Source: Isoetes taiwanensis
Lineage: Eukaryota; Streptophyta; Lycopodiopsida; Isoetales; Isoetaceae
Length of the DNA: 64,000 nucleotides
NCBI GenBank assembly: GCA_021234155.1
Contig: JAJEKV010000041.1
Location: forward strand, 9,126,917-9,190,916
Direction: 5' to 3'
A model generated the notes under the pieces. The model was given only the letters and a program-made list of their open reading frames with translations. It ran no database searches and was not told the origin of the DNA. Shown one piece after another: positions 55,290-64,000 of this stretch (its first letter is position 1; the number at the start of each line of letters is the position of its first letter). The position numbers and the translations under genes were made by a program.

Positions 55290-57842
55290 TGTTGAAGGTG
55301 TTCCTGGCAAAACCTTCAACCTCAGTGGTTTAGAACCTCCAGGTTGCTTGAGGCAACCACTCTGAGTGCAAAGATTCCAGAAATAATGCACAGAATTTCA
55401 CTGGGAGTGTACTTCCCTGAAGGCCAAAAAATCTGCTTCACAAAAAGACTTGAAGCGTGTGATCTATCAACCTTTGGATGTGGATATCCCTCCTCAAGAC
55501 GCTCAACACTTCTAACTAACAGACTACAAAAACTCAGTGAGGTCTGACAAGGCTAGATAGGCCAAAATCTGATCACTGACCCAGTCAATTTTTGGTCAAT
55601 ATCCCTGGCAGAGAGCTAAAATTTGAAACTCGATGTTGACAAGGAATTTTTAGGATTTGCCACTTCTATTCTGCTTATATTTACCTGCTCAATAAGGGCC
55701 AAATCTTCCTTTTGCCTAAAGGGAGCCTACTTTTTCTGCCTAGAACTGTAAGGTGTGAACAATTCTGAAAGAAGATGCTTTCTAGTGGAGGATTGCACGT
55801 GTGTCTAATATTGCCTTGCTCAACATATCTTGCTTGGCAAGATTAATGTTCAAAGGGTTGCTCTTTTATGCTCAATGTTTGTTATGCAACACAATTGGAC
55901 CTAGACATGTCGACTCAAAGCACTATTGGAGTCTAATTTTGACAGGAGCTTAGCTTTTGCCTTTCCTGAAGATATACTAAATAGGCAGACTACTTGTATC
56001 TGACGATCAGGGCAAAACAACACGCCTAGCCTCTGATGATTGTTTTCTTTTGGAGATGGATATCAATGCAACACAAACAGATGACTACAAAGGTCGGATT
56101 TTCAATTGAATCAAACACTTAAGAGATACAATACAATATCCCAAGCTCATGGTCTTGGGCACAGAATCAAATAGGTGAACATACAAACAATCCAAAGAAT
56201 TAAGTCAATAATCCGGATCAAAGGTGAACATTGGAGGTCGGGAACAAGCTCAGGATCATCAAACCGGTCCTTCTTCAAAGCCAGGAATCACTTCTTTGCC
56301 TCAAAGCCCTCGAATTTCTTCTGTGCACGAAAGCCCCTTTTGAAATTCCCCTGTTCTGTTGCGTTCTTGGCTTATTCAATTCAATTCTCTGTCTTTTTGC
56401 TTCTCTGACGCCTTCTTGACATTACACAGGGTAATTCAGCCATTAAAGATCATGATTGCATGGTTGTTTTGAGAGAATTGGACGGATCTTGGCGGTTTCC
56501 AGATTTAGGGTTCTTGGCAGTTCGAAGATCAATATCCCACAGGCTTAACTGGGTTTTGGCGACAAGGTATATAACGAAAATAAAGTCCAATATTTCTGAT
56601 TATTGCGTGCAATATCCACGTGGGATCCGGTACCTCAACTGCCCCACACGCCCGGATGTTCCACGTGGCATGGGGGGGTTGGCTGGAAAAGGAAAATAGG
56701 CTTGGGGGGGTAGATAGGAAAATTTTTTTATGCCCCAAGGCCTATGGCACGATTCCCTAGAAGGCAGATATTAGGCTCAAAATAAGGCCATTTTTCAATT
56801 TTCTTTTTTTCAAGGGGAATCTTTTTTGGCATTCTAGAATATTCTGGAATCTTTTTTTGCAAAAGAGCACTTTCAACTTTGGTCCAAAGAATAACCTAGG
56901 GAATGAATGATGTGGCATGTGGAGGTGATGACAAGGCAAGGTAATCAAGACGTGGCAAATGGTGATGATGACATGTCAGTCAACTTGGGCTTGGAAAATT
57001 CTTTCTAGTCAAAGTTGCAAGTGATGTGGATATGATGTGTGTAACGTGTGGATGGTGATGTGGCAGTGACAATGATGATGTGGCAAGGTGATATACCATC
57101 TTATGAGTGTAAACTTGATGTTTTGGAATAAATTTAGACCTTGGTCATGGAAATGGAAGTGTGACATGGAAAGATTGGAATGATGATGTGTATGGTGATT
57201 TGGCACATGTATGGTGACTTGGCATATATAATGTGCCTTCCATGGGTCAATTTTTGCAATTTTTGACATTCCCTAAGGCACACTTAAGTTTTGGTCATTT
57301 CCCTTAGGGATTTTTGCAACTTTTGCACTTTTTTGACCATGTTGCATGAAATGTTGACTTTTTGACCACATATATGACCAAGTCAAGTGAGCTTTGAACT
57401 TTGAAAGGTGATGAAGGAGCGTGAGTAGCATGTGGCAAATGGGTGATTCTTGAAGGTGTACTTTGACTAGAAAGAATTTTCAAGACCAAGTTTGACCTGG
57501 AAAGGGGTTTCATACATGGATTTCAAAGTCTAATGAATGTTTTATGATGGTGAAAGGTATGGGAAGTGTGGAATCAAAATGCCAAAGATGCCAAGATCTC
57601 AAATAGCTACATACCATGGAATATTCTTCAAGGGGTCTTCTCTCTCTACTTTTCTTCATTTCCTTTGCTTGTTTGACCTCTTGTATCTCTTGAGTGACTC
57701 GAGTCAATTGTCCTTCCCTTGCTCTTCAAATTGTTGATGTATGCTAGTGAAGCATTTCCCTATTGTTTTGCAAATCAGATCAAAATGAGAGGATTAGTGC
57801 CAAGATGTGCTTAGCTCTTCCATGTTGCCATAACATGCAGCA
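55290..57842 (-). repeat. Outer Ty3 LTR (5' LTR), split by a solo LTR
   Basis: It aligns with 40,097-40,959 in two blocks, 55,290-55,966 and 57,659-57,842, interrupted by the insertion described next. It ends ATGCAGCA and is followed by GCTGG and the host exon. Confidence 0.9.
55967..57658. mobile_element. Solo LTR (1.69 kb) inside the outer LTR
   Basis: The insert begins TGAAGATATAC and ends CTTTTCTTCA, so it has TG...CA ends and a TGAAGA/TCTTCA terminal inverted repeat. It is flanked by TTTCC at 55,962-55,966 and 57,659-57,663. No internal coding domain is present, so it is a solo LTR or a very small LTR element. About 56,880-57,240 is rich in TGATGTGGCA-type repeats. Confidence 0.8.
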
Positions 57843-58371
57843 GCTGGGGCAGCACACAAACACATAGTTGAGACAATTGACATAGATGAGGTGGTAGCTA
57901 CAACTCCAGACAGCAACAGGAAAAGGAAGCATGTTAAAACACCTCTTAGTAAAAGGACCCCTGGACACAAGTCTACAAGGACTCGAACTCCACAAGCAAG
58001 AACAGCCAAAAAAGGTACACGCCTGTTTCCTGAATTGGAAACATTAGAAGCGCCTGTAGACAGTGCACAGCAAGAGTCAAGCAGTCAGCAGCACCTGAAA
58101 GCACAGTGCTGAAGACACCAACACAGTCCAAAGCAGATTCCAGTAGTTCTGACGAAGTTCACAAATACACTATAGTTCCAAATTCTGCAGCTGCCTCTAC
58201 AAAGGCCTCCTCTAACACTGTTGATGCAGGGTCAGACAAGGATGTTGAAGATGTGGAGAAGCAGGTCAACAAGGTTGTGGCCCGATGCACAAGGCTCACA
58301 AGGTCAAGGACCAAAAATGTCACAGAACCCGAGAGTGAGGGTGAGTCAGATGATTCGGTTGATATGAGGAC
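57843..58371 (+). CDS. RING-H2 gene, 3' coding exon after the Ty3 element
   Basis: Joined to GCTGG at 40,096, the frame continues GAAHKHIVETIDIDEVVATT. A strongly basic segment follows (SNRKRKHVKTPLSKRTPGHK, STRTRTPQARTAKKG). A frameshift near 58,075, in a CAG-rich stretch, leads into a Ser/Lys/Asp-rich part with VARCTRLTRSRTKNVTEPES and GESDDSVDMRT. The exon probably ends at 58,371 before GTGCCT, because this joins in phase to the next exon. The basic and acidic tracts suggest a nuclear protein (inference). Confidence 0.7.
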
Positions 58372-58584
58372 GTGCCTATAGACGTCGCACTAGAGAAAAA
58401 ACCCCCAATCTAATGTAATCTTCCCATACTTGTTTCAGGCCCAATTTTGATTGCACAAGACTCGCCAAAATGAGCAGTTAAAAGGTTTTTGTTTAATACC
58501 ATAATATATTTATTTTCCCCCATTGTGTCCTTGTAAAATTTGTTTGGAGTTTCAACCTAGGGATCAATATGCATTTTCCTGCAG

Positions 58585-58947
58585 AAGGAGAAGGCAGACA
58601 AGAGTGGTACTTAGTGATACAGAAGATGAAGATAGTGAGAGAACCCAGACAGATAATGAAGAAACCAAAGTGCCAAAACAACCTCTTACATATAAAAGGT
58701 GCAATCCAATATTTAGGTTCAAGCAGTTATTTTTCTTGTCTTATTTCACTTGGTACAAACTCTGTTATCCTGTTATATTTCAAAATGTGTATTCTCTACA
58801 AATTTCAGTTGGTAATTGGAGCTCATCCTTGCATGCAGGAGAACAAGACAGGTCACTGCAAGGGTTACTGATAGCCAGGAAACACCCATACATTGGGGGC
58901 AGGGAGATACTACTGCAGATGTATCTAACTATGACTATCATCACTAA
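58585..58947 (+). CDS. RING-H2 gene, last two exons
   Basis: Exon 58,585-58,698 follows TTTCCTGCAG and reads RRRQTRVVLSDTEDEDSERT, then KVPKQPLTYKR, ending AAAAG|GTGCAA. The last exon (58,839-58,947) follows GCATGCAG in phase. It reads RTRQVTARVTDSQETPIHWG, then DVSNYDYHH, and stops at TAA 58,945-58,947. The repeated (R)RTRQ(T/V) motif links these exons to each other. Confidence 0.6.
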
Positions 58948-59008
58948 GCCACTAAGCCATTCTCCATCACCTTCAAAAAATGCCTCATCGATTTCATCTT
59001 CAGTACCT

Positions 59009-61966
59009 TCACCAGTAGACTTTTGGCTTTAGTGTAACATATTTCCAATTCTTCAACCTGTGCTTGTTCACACAAGATGACCAGTTTCCTTTCAAACAGT
59101 TACCACAGAAACAACTTAAACCTCTATGAGCCACCCTTGTGCTTGATTTGGCCAAGTATGTCCGGATGCTGTGTATTTGCTTGGGCCCTTCCACCCTGGC
59201 ACAGTCCAGCGGATCTGTCCTATCAACATCATCCTTTCCAATTACCCAGAAGTACCTGCAAGGAGACAACAAGTATTGCAGCTCACGACAAAGATAATAC
59301 AAAGATTACTCATCACATTACAAAGAGTTCACGTGACAAAGACTTAAAGCGGATGAAAAGCACTATTCAAAGACATTACGCCAGCTTTTACAAAGCAAAG
59401 ACTACTCAACGTATCATACAGCAGCCTTAAAGCATAATACCTTTTGATGTCCCCGTTGTTTGGTACCTTCATTCCAACGAGTTGCGACCATTCCACAGCA
59501 TCGCCAGCACCCCTAAATCTCACCCCATCATACTTGAGTCGCTCTCTAGTGATGCCCCTTTAAGGACTGCCCCTTGCCCATCGTGGCTCTCCCTTACCAT
59601 GGGCTGTCCCAAAAGAAATTCCATACTATTTCCTTCCCTAGCTCATGGTGATATCTTGGTAGGAAATAGAATGGCCGGCAGATTTGAATTGGCTAGAACA
59701 ACCATCCGACCAAACTATATGCCCGGAGAAATCTACACCATTTGATACAAGCCATGAATTGTGCTTTCGAGACAAGGTTTGCACAAAAAGAGTGTCATGA
59801 AGCTTGTCATGACTCAAGTAAAAATGGGTTTCCTTCAATAGCTTTCGATCCCGTGAATCGATGTCCATCCTATAATGTGATGTGGACGAATTGTTATCCG
59901 GTCATTGTCGAATGTCGGGCTTTGAACCTCCCTTTGTATTTTTATGTCGTAATTCTCTCGCAAAATCAATTACGTAAACAATGGTGCCATCTTGGATATT
60001 GTCCAGCAACTCCCCGAATTGCATGGCCCGCCATCTAGCCCTCAGAATTGTGTGGCACCTAATATCTTCAATGTGGAACACGATATGAAATGAAATCCTT
60101 CACCGCCGTTCTCTTTGTAAGACAATCTAAGGACCGCTTTGGTCCTTTTTTTTTTTTCCCTTGCCATTTGAGGTCTCGCCTTGTGCTTTGCAGCTTGATC
60201 TTGGTCCCACCAGCTTCCTTGGATTTCTTACTTTTGTTTCCCTTCTTCTCAACTTGTCTTTTGCTTCAGTTCAGGTCCCACCAGCCTACCTTGGATTTCT
60301 TACTTTTGTTTCCCTTCTTGGTGGCATTGGCTCTTTTCTTTCTGCTGCCACCGGCACCTCCTTGGTAACGCTAGATCACGCAACTCCACCCGGCTTCTTA
60401 CGTCTCCACCGAATCAGTAACAAGGTCCAGAGCATAAAACGTAAGATTAGCGCAAAGTTGAAAGCACAAAAGCAAGATTCAAAATGATGACAAAGACATA
60501 TCAGCATGTTTCAACATGCAATAAAGAGAGTATTACCTTTTCAAACGTTTTCCATTCAAGCAAGAACTCATGATTCTCTCTTTCTCTTGGACATGTAGGA
60601 AGACTTTTTATGCCACACTTCTGACATGTCTGCATCAAGCAGTCATGTTTATGCCATTCTTTACCCTCGCTCTTGTTGCAAACCACGACCCTCCGTGAGC
60701 TCATTTGGTTGAGTCATAATGCATGTTGGCTGGCCGGACACTTCTCACCGTGTCCACGGACCTCGCGCAGTGCACTTGCATCACCATGAAATCCGCTTTT
60801 GCTTTTCGACCTTAATGCATTCAGGGCTACCCTGGCATACTCCAACTTCATATGGTATATGCAACAACAGGTTTCCCTTTCTGATACTTTCTTTACATAA
60901 ATAGGCTTCAACTTCTCGAAAGCCTTTAAGCAAACAGGGTATTCAGGATGTGCCTTTTTGTATTGTTGAAATAGCTGCAGCTGAATGGTGGCCGTTGGTT
61001 AGAAATATTTATGCAATAATAGCAAAAAAAAATTTGTATGGAAACTTATACCTGTGTGACCTCCATAAGGTGCAAGGGATAAGAAATTCGGAAGCCTGAC
61101 TCTCCAACAGTGTTCACAACATCTTTCTTGCAAGGAGAGACTCTGCTATTTTGTTTCCAGAATTCTGCTATGCTTTGCTTGCAAGCAGGAGTGAGAGAAT
61201 CGCACCTCAACCTCCTTTGGAAGCTAGACCACGGACCATTTCCAAGGATCTTCCCGATTTTCTTAATGCAGCAGTTGCAATTGTTGACCTCATGCAACCT
61301 ATCATAAGAAATATTGCACATTAATCAATGAACATATCCCAGCCAGCATCACTCAGCAGATACGAGCACTTAAAAGCATGAAGAAGCACATGCATGAAAG
61401 CAAGAATTAGATGTACCTAACAGCCCTGCCATAGTGGAATTTCATCTCGATTTTGTGGAAGAAGCCATCACCAGTGTCGAGGTTCTGGCTCTCCAAATAT
61501 CATGGTTCCTTTGTCTCTTTGTGGCTGCCATTGTTTGTTTCAAGTTGTTGAGCAGCACCCCCGCTGCCTTGCACTCCTTTGGATTTGGCAAAATTCTAGG
61601 TTCTGAGATTTCCATTTCGTGGTGATGAACCACCCTCTTCATCACATCGGCCTTGAGTTCGGGTGAATGCTTTTTGGTGAGCTTGTTGAAGTAATCAACT
61701 ACAAGCTTGGCTATTTCTTGCCTGTGTCTCGTGCTCAGATCCTCCCGTTCAACCGCTGCTTTCCTCATCTTATTCCGTAATCTGTATTCTCTCTTTCTCT
61801 CTGCATCCAATTTCTTGTAAATTGCAGAGGAAACTGGATCTTCACGCGATATTTCCTGTGTTGCATTGACATCCAACAAATCTGGAACACTGTATTGTAA
61901 TTCATCAGGCCGAAAGTCCAATGCTAAACGTGTGATTGCCTCCAGGCCGGTATCAGGGAGCGCCAT
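59009..61966 (-). pseudogene. DDE transposase-like multi-exon gene, damaged
   Basis: The start is probably MALPDTGLEAITRLALDFRP at 61,966. Exon 1 (to about 61,420) is Lys/Arg-rich and frame-shifted near 61,560 before HKIEMKFHYGRAV. Exon 2 (61,052-61,298) has NNCNCCIKKIGKILGNGPWS and FWKQNSRVSPCKKDVVNTVG. Exon 3 (about 60,537-60,980) has FEKLKPIYVKKVSERETCCC, an in-frame TGA near 60,711, then CQKCGIKSLPTCP. Next come GHIVWSDGCSSQFKSA (about 59,700), a frame-broken HGKG...DG.GA region (about 59,590), GVRFRGAGDAVEW (59,441-59,540), and a last exon (59,009-59,262) with CFCGNC. The SDGxxSQFK plus HGKGxxDG pattern resembles a transposase-derived family I know from repeat-rich genomes but cannot name with certainty. 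Confidence 0.6.
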
Positions 61967-62546
61967 GAAATTCCTGAGAGAGGGAGAATAAGTGAATTGG
62001 AGGGAGAATTTTCGCGGGCCATGAGGTCGTGGTAGTTCTGGGCTCGATCGAATTTGCAACGTACTACCACCCGCGCGAAAATCCAGCCAAAATCCCACAA
62101 TCATTTTCCTAACGGTTCGTTGGTGAGGTGGACGTGCGAGTACATGAAGGGCGTCAAAAAAATGACGGGCAGTTACGCCCACCAGCACCCAAATTAAGCA
62201 AAAGCAGGGGTGCTTTAAGCGGGCTAAAACCCTGCTATAAGCATGCTATAAGCATGCGTCTGGACGCATGCTTTTGATACCCACCAGCATACTTTTACCC
62301 AAGCATCCTTCAAATTCACCTACACCGGTAATACATGATTCAAGTTCTTCAAACTCAATTATATCCGTAGTACATGATCCAAGTTGACATTTGCATATAT
62401 CATTGCATTTTATAGCATTGTATGTTGTATTGGCTTTCAATCATCTTGTCAAAGGCATTTACCAACTTAATAGACTTGTTCCTTCTAAATGTTTGCATAA
62501 TGTAATAATATCTATTGAAATTTCAACATTCAAGTCAAGCAATACT
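61967..62546. other. Upstream region of the transposase-like gene
   Basis: No separate gene was recognised. The minus-strand frame extends to 62,188 but has no coding character. A hairpin, GCATGCGTC/GACGCATGC, lies at 62,252-62,272 beside two GCTATAAGCAT copies. Confidence 0.4.
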
Positions 62547-63572
62547 ATTCTGGGAAGGGACTCGCGAGAGACACAATTGTCATTCATCACAGCAGCAGTA
62601 TACAATGTGTGGAAAACTAGGGAGAGAGAGAGGGGATAGCCGACCATAGGAACAATATCGGACTACCCCCTAAAAAGAAATTTGCCAAGGCAAAATAAAA
62701 GGGTAATGGCGACAACTTCTCATCGGGATAAAAAACCCCGCCCTTTCGGGTTTTCGAGGAAAACCCTAATGAGAAATGGTCGCCAACAACCTTGAATGTG
62801 TTGCCTGGAGAACGGAGAGAAACGAGTTGATGGCGAACGCAAAATAGAGCACGACCCCAGCAAACGGCGAAAACCTCCCCCGAATGTGTCCATGGAGAAC
62901 CGAAGGAGAGGGGTGATGGCGAACAGAAATAGAGCGTAACCCCAAAGACGGCGAAAAACGACGGAATCCCCGCAAGCAATACCAAAAACTCCCAAAAAGA
63001 ACACCCGTGAAATGGTCGAGGAAACAAACAAAGACAAGCCGCACTAAGAAGGTCCGAAAATGAAAACAGAGGGAAAAAAAGACATAACGAGTAAAAGATA
63101 GCATCACCCATAGGGTGGAAAAGCATCACCCAAAGTGGAGAACCACTATGTAAAAACATGCATCACCCTCGAGGTGGAAATAAACAGCATAAAGCATCAC
63201 CCAGCGGGTGGAGAACCATTATGTAAAAATATGCATCACCCTCGAGGTGGAAATAAATAGCATCACCTGCAGGTGGAGAACAACACAACAAGAGGGCGAT
63301 GGAATAGAAACATAAGAATAGCAACACTCCCAGGTGGAGAACAACAAAGAGGCATGAACAACAAAAAATACAAATGAAAGAGACTCATGCGCCACCGTCA
63401 GCAGGGCGAGAAGGGAGGGAAGCCACGAGAGGAGAAGAAGAGCTGTTGTGAGAAGACGCCGATAACCGAGCCAAAATGAAAATGGCCTAATATAGGCACT
63501 CGTCCCTTCCCAGAATGGCGATCCGATGGCTCGGATCGATGGGATTCTGGGAAGGGACTCGCGAGAGACACA
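62547..63572. repeat. 29-bp direct repeat spanning about 1 kb
   Basis: ATTCTGGGAAGGGACTCGCG (extended to 29 bp, ending GAGACACA) occurs at 62,547-62,575 and 63,544-63,572. The second copy also forms a hairpin with TCCCTTCCCAGAAT at 63,503-63,516, whose loop contains GATCCG/CGGATC. Between the copies lie diverged repeats: GATGGCGAAC...AATAGAGC...GACGGCGAAAA at about 62,829 and 62,911. Confidence 0.6.
63101..63277. repeat. Hairpin mini-array GCATCACC...GGTGGA
   Basis: Six copies of GCATCACC(N)GGTGGA-type units begin at about 63,101, 63,124, 63,160, 63,194, 63,233 and 63,260. Four of them carry good inverted cores: CACCCTCGAGGTG twice, CACCCAGCGGGTG, and CACCTGCAGGTG. Spacers such as GAGAACCAxTATGTAAAAA are also repeated. 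Confidence 0.75.
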
Positions 63573-64000
63573 AAACCGGCCGACTACCAAAGGACTTCCT
63601 CAACTATAAGCCTAGTCGTTGCGAAACCTCCAGGTGAAGCCGATAGCAAGAAGATACTCCTGCCACCACCCCCGAGCAGTCGGATAGGATAAAGGACGCA
63701 GAGAGAAAGGAGAGGCGCGAAAAAGAGGGCCGCCGGACGGAGGATCGAAGAGATGATAGGAACCGGTAGAAATTAGGCTACCGGATAGTGATGGGGCATG
63801 CGAATGAAGGCAAGCGAAGCTAAAGAAATCGTGATGACCACGGCAAATTGGTCTCGCTTTGGAGTGGCGGAGGAGAAAGGAAACCGTGGTCCGGAAAAGT
63901 CCGGAAGCTACATCGCTGACGAGAACCAAAGAAATAGCGAAGCGAGCCGGGGGAGAAAACGAAGTCAAGAAGAAGAGCCTAAGCACCAAGCTATGGATTC
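63573..64000. other. Purine-rich terminal stretch, no recognised gene
   Basis: The plus strand is rich in G and A. A minus-strand frame (63,612-63,989) is open but Ser/Leu/Arg-rich and without motifs. It could be part of a larger repeat that continues beyond the window. Confidence 0.4.

Larger units (their letters stand above)
40097..57842 (-). mobile_element. Outer Ty3-type retrotransposon, carrying nested insertions
   Basis: It spans from the 3' LTR at 40,097-40,959 to the 5' LTR at 55,290-57,842. The target duplication GCTGG lies at 40,092-40,096 and 57,843-57,847. The coding strand is minus: gag (55,246 down to 54,168), then after the nested composite protease, RNase H-like, RT, RNase H and truncated integrase (44,901 down to about 41,326). 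The primer site TGGAGGTTCTACCGAG (55,271-55,286) matches the 3' end of tRNA-Gln. The element is defective: a frameshift at 43,755, a nonsense codon at about 41,614, and an integrase cut off before the catalytic Glu. Confidence 0.9.

Noticed and set aside
63101-63277. CRISPR-like array
   Set aside because: Units are degenerate, spacing is irregular and the spacers are repeats themselves. The window is a plant nuclear genome.
62617-63989. Several overlapping minus-strand frames of 100-180 residues
   Set aside because: They are Ser/Leu/Phe/Arg-rich, overlap one another, and cover repeat DNA with purine bias.

Overview
This window looks like nuclear DNA from a land plant: spliced GT..AG genes, a DTX-type MATE transporter, nested Ty1/copia and Ty3 LTR retrotransposons, a LINE, a CACTA-like DNA transposon and long AT-rich spacers. 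Nothing fixes the species. The repeat content and gene types would suit a large fern or other seed-free plant genome, but that is a weak inference.

Layout. 1-4.8 kb is AT-rich spacer with small repeats. 4.8-8.84 kb is a 2-kb tandem duplication (minus strand) carrying exons of an armadillo-repeat protein of the ARMC8/GID5 type. 9.1-11.4 kb holds short repeats and a CACTA-like non-autonomous element with GACGTC-rich ends. 11.4-12.2 kb has palindromic repeats, a minisatellite and an unrecognised coding end. 12.7-13.3 kb is a decayed gag, and 13.6-15.7 kb a four-unit tandem array. A complete two-exon MATE gene (minus strand) lies at 16.4-18.0 kb. 22-26 kb is a broken gene encoding coiled coil, a RING-like finger and an FCP1-like domain, invaded by a LINE. 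27.6-28.15 kb is a small acidic-protein gene with one stop. 31.3-32.57 kb is a poly(A)-tailed retroposon with a 13-bp target duplication.

33.2-58.95 kb is one coherent story. A plus-strand gene encoding a RING-H2 protein was split inside the RING by a copia element (34,499-39,955, duplication GAAAT) and 136 bp later by a Ty3 element (40,097-57,842, duplication GCTGG). Using one copy of each target duplication restores the reading frame across both. The Ty3 element itself carries a second Ty3 composite (44,902-54,162, duplication CATTT) with unusual inverted LTRs, and a solo LTR (55,967-57,658, duplication TTTCC). Both Ty3 elements carry an RNase H-like domain between protease and reverse transcriptase and a primer site matching tRNA-Gln.

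59.0-62.2 kb (minus strand) is a multi-exon, damaged gene resembling a DDE-type transposase family. 62.2-64 kb is repeat-rich, with a hairpin mini-array.

Caution: wherever two copies of one sequence can be compared (tandem duplication, copia LTRs, a primer site), many differences fall at CAG/CTG trinucleotides. Part of the apparent gene damage may therefore be consensus error in repeats rather than real mutation.
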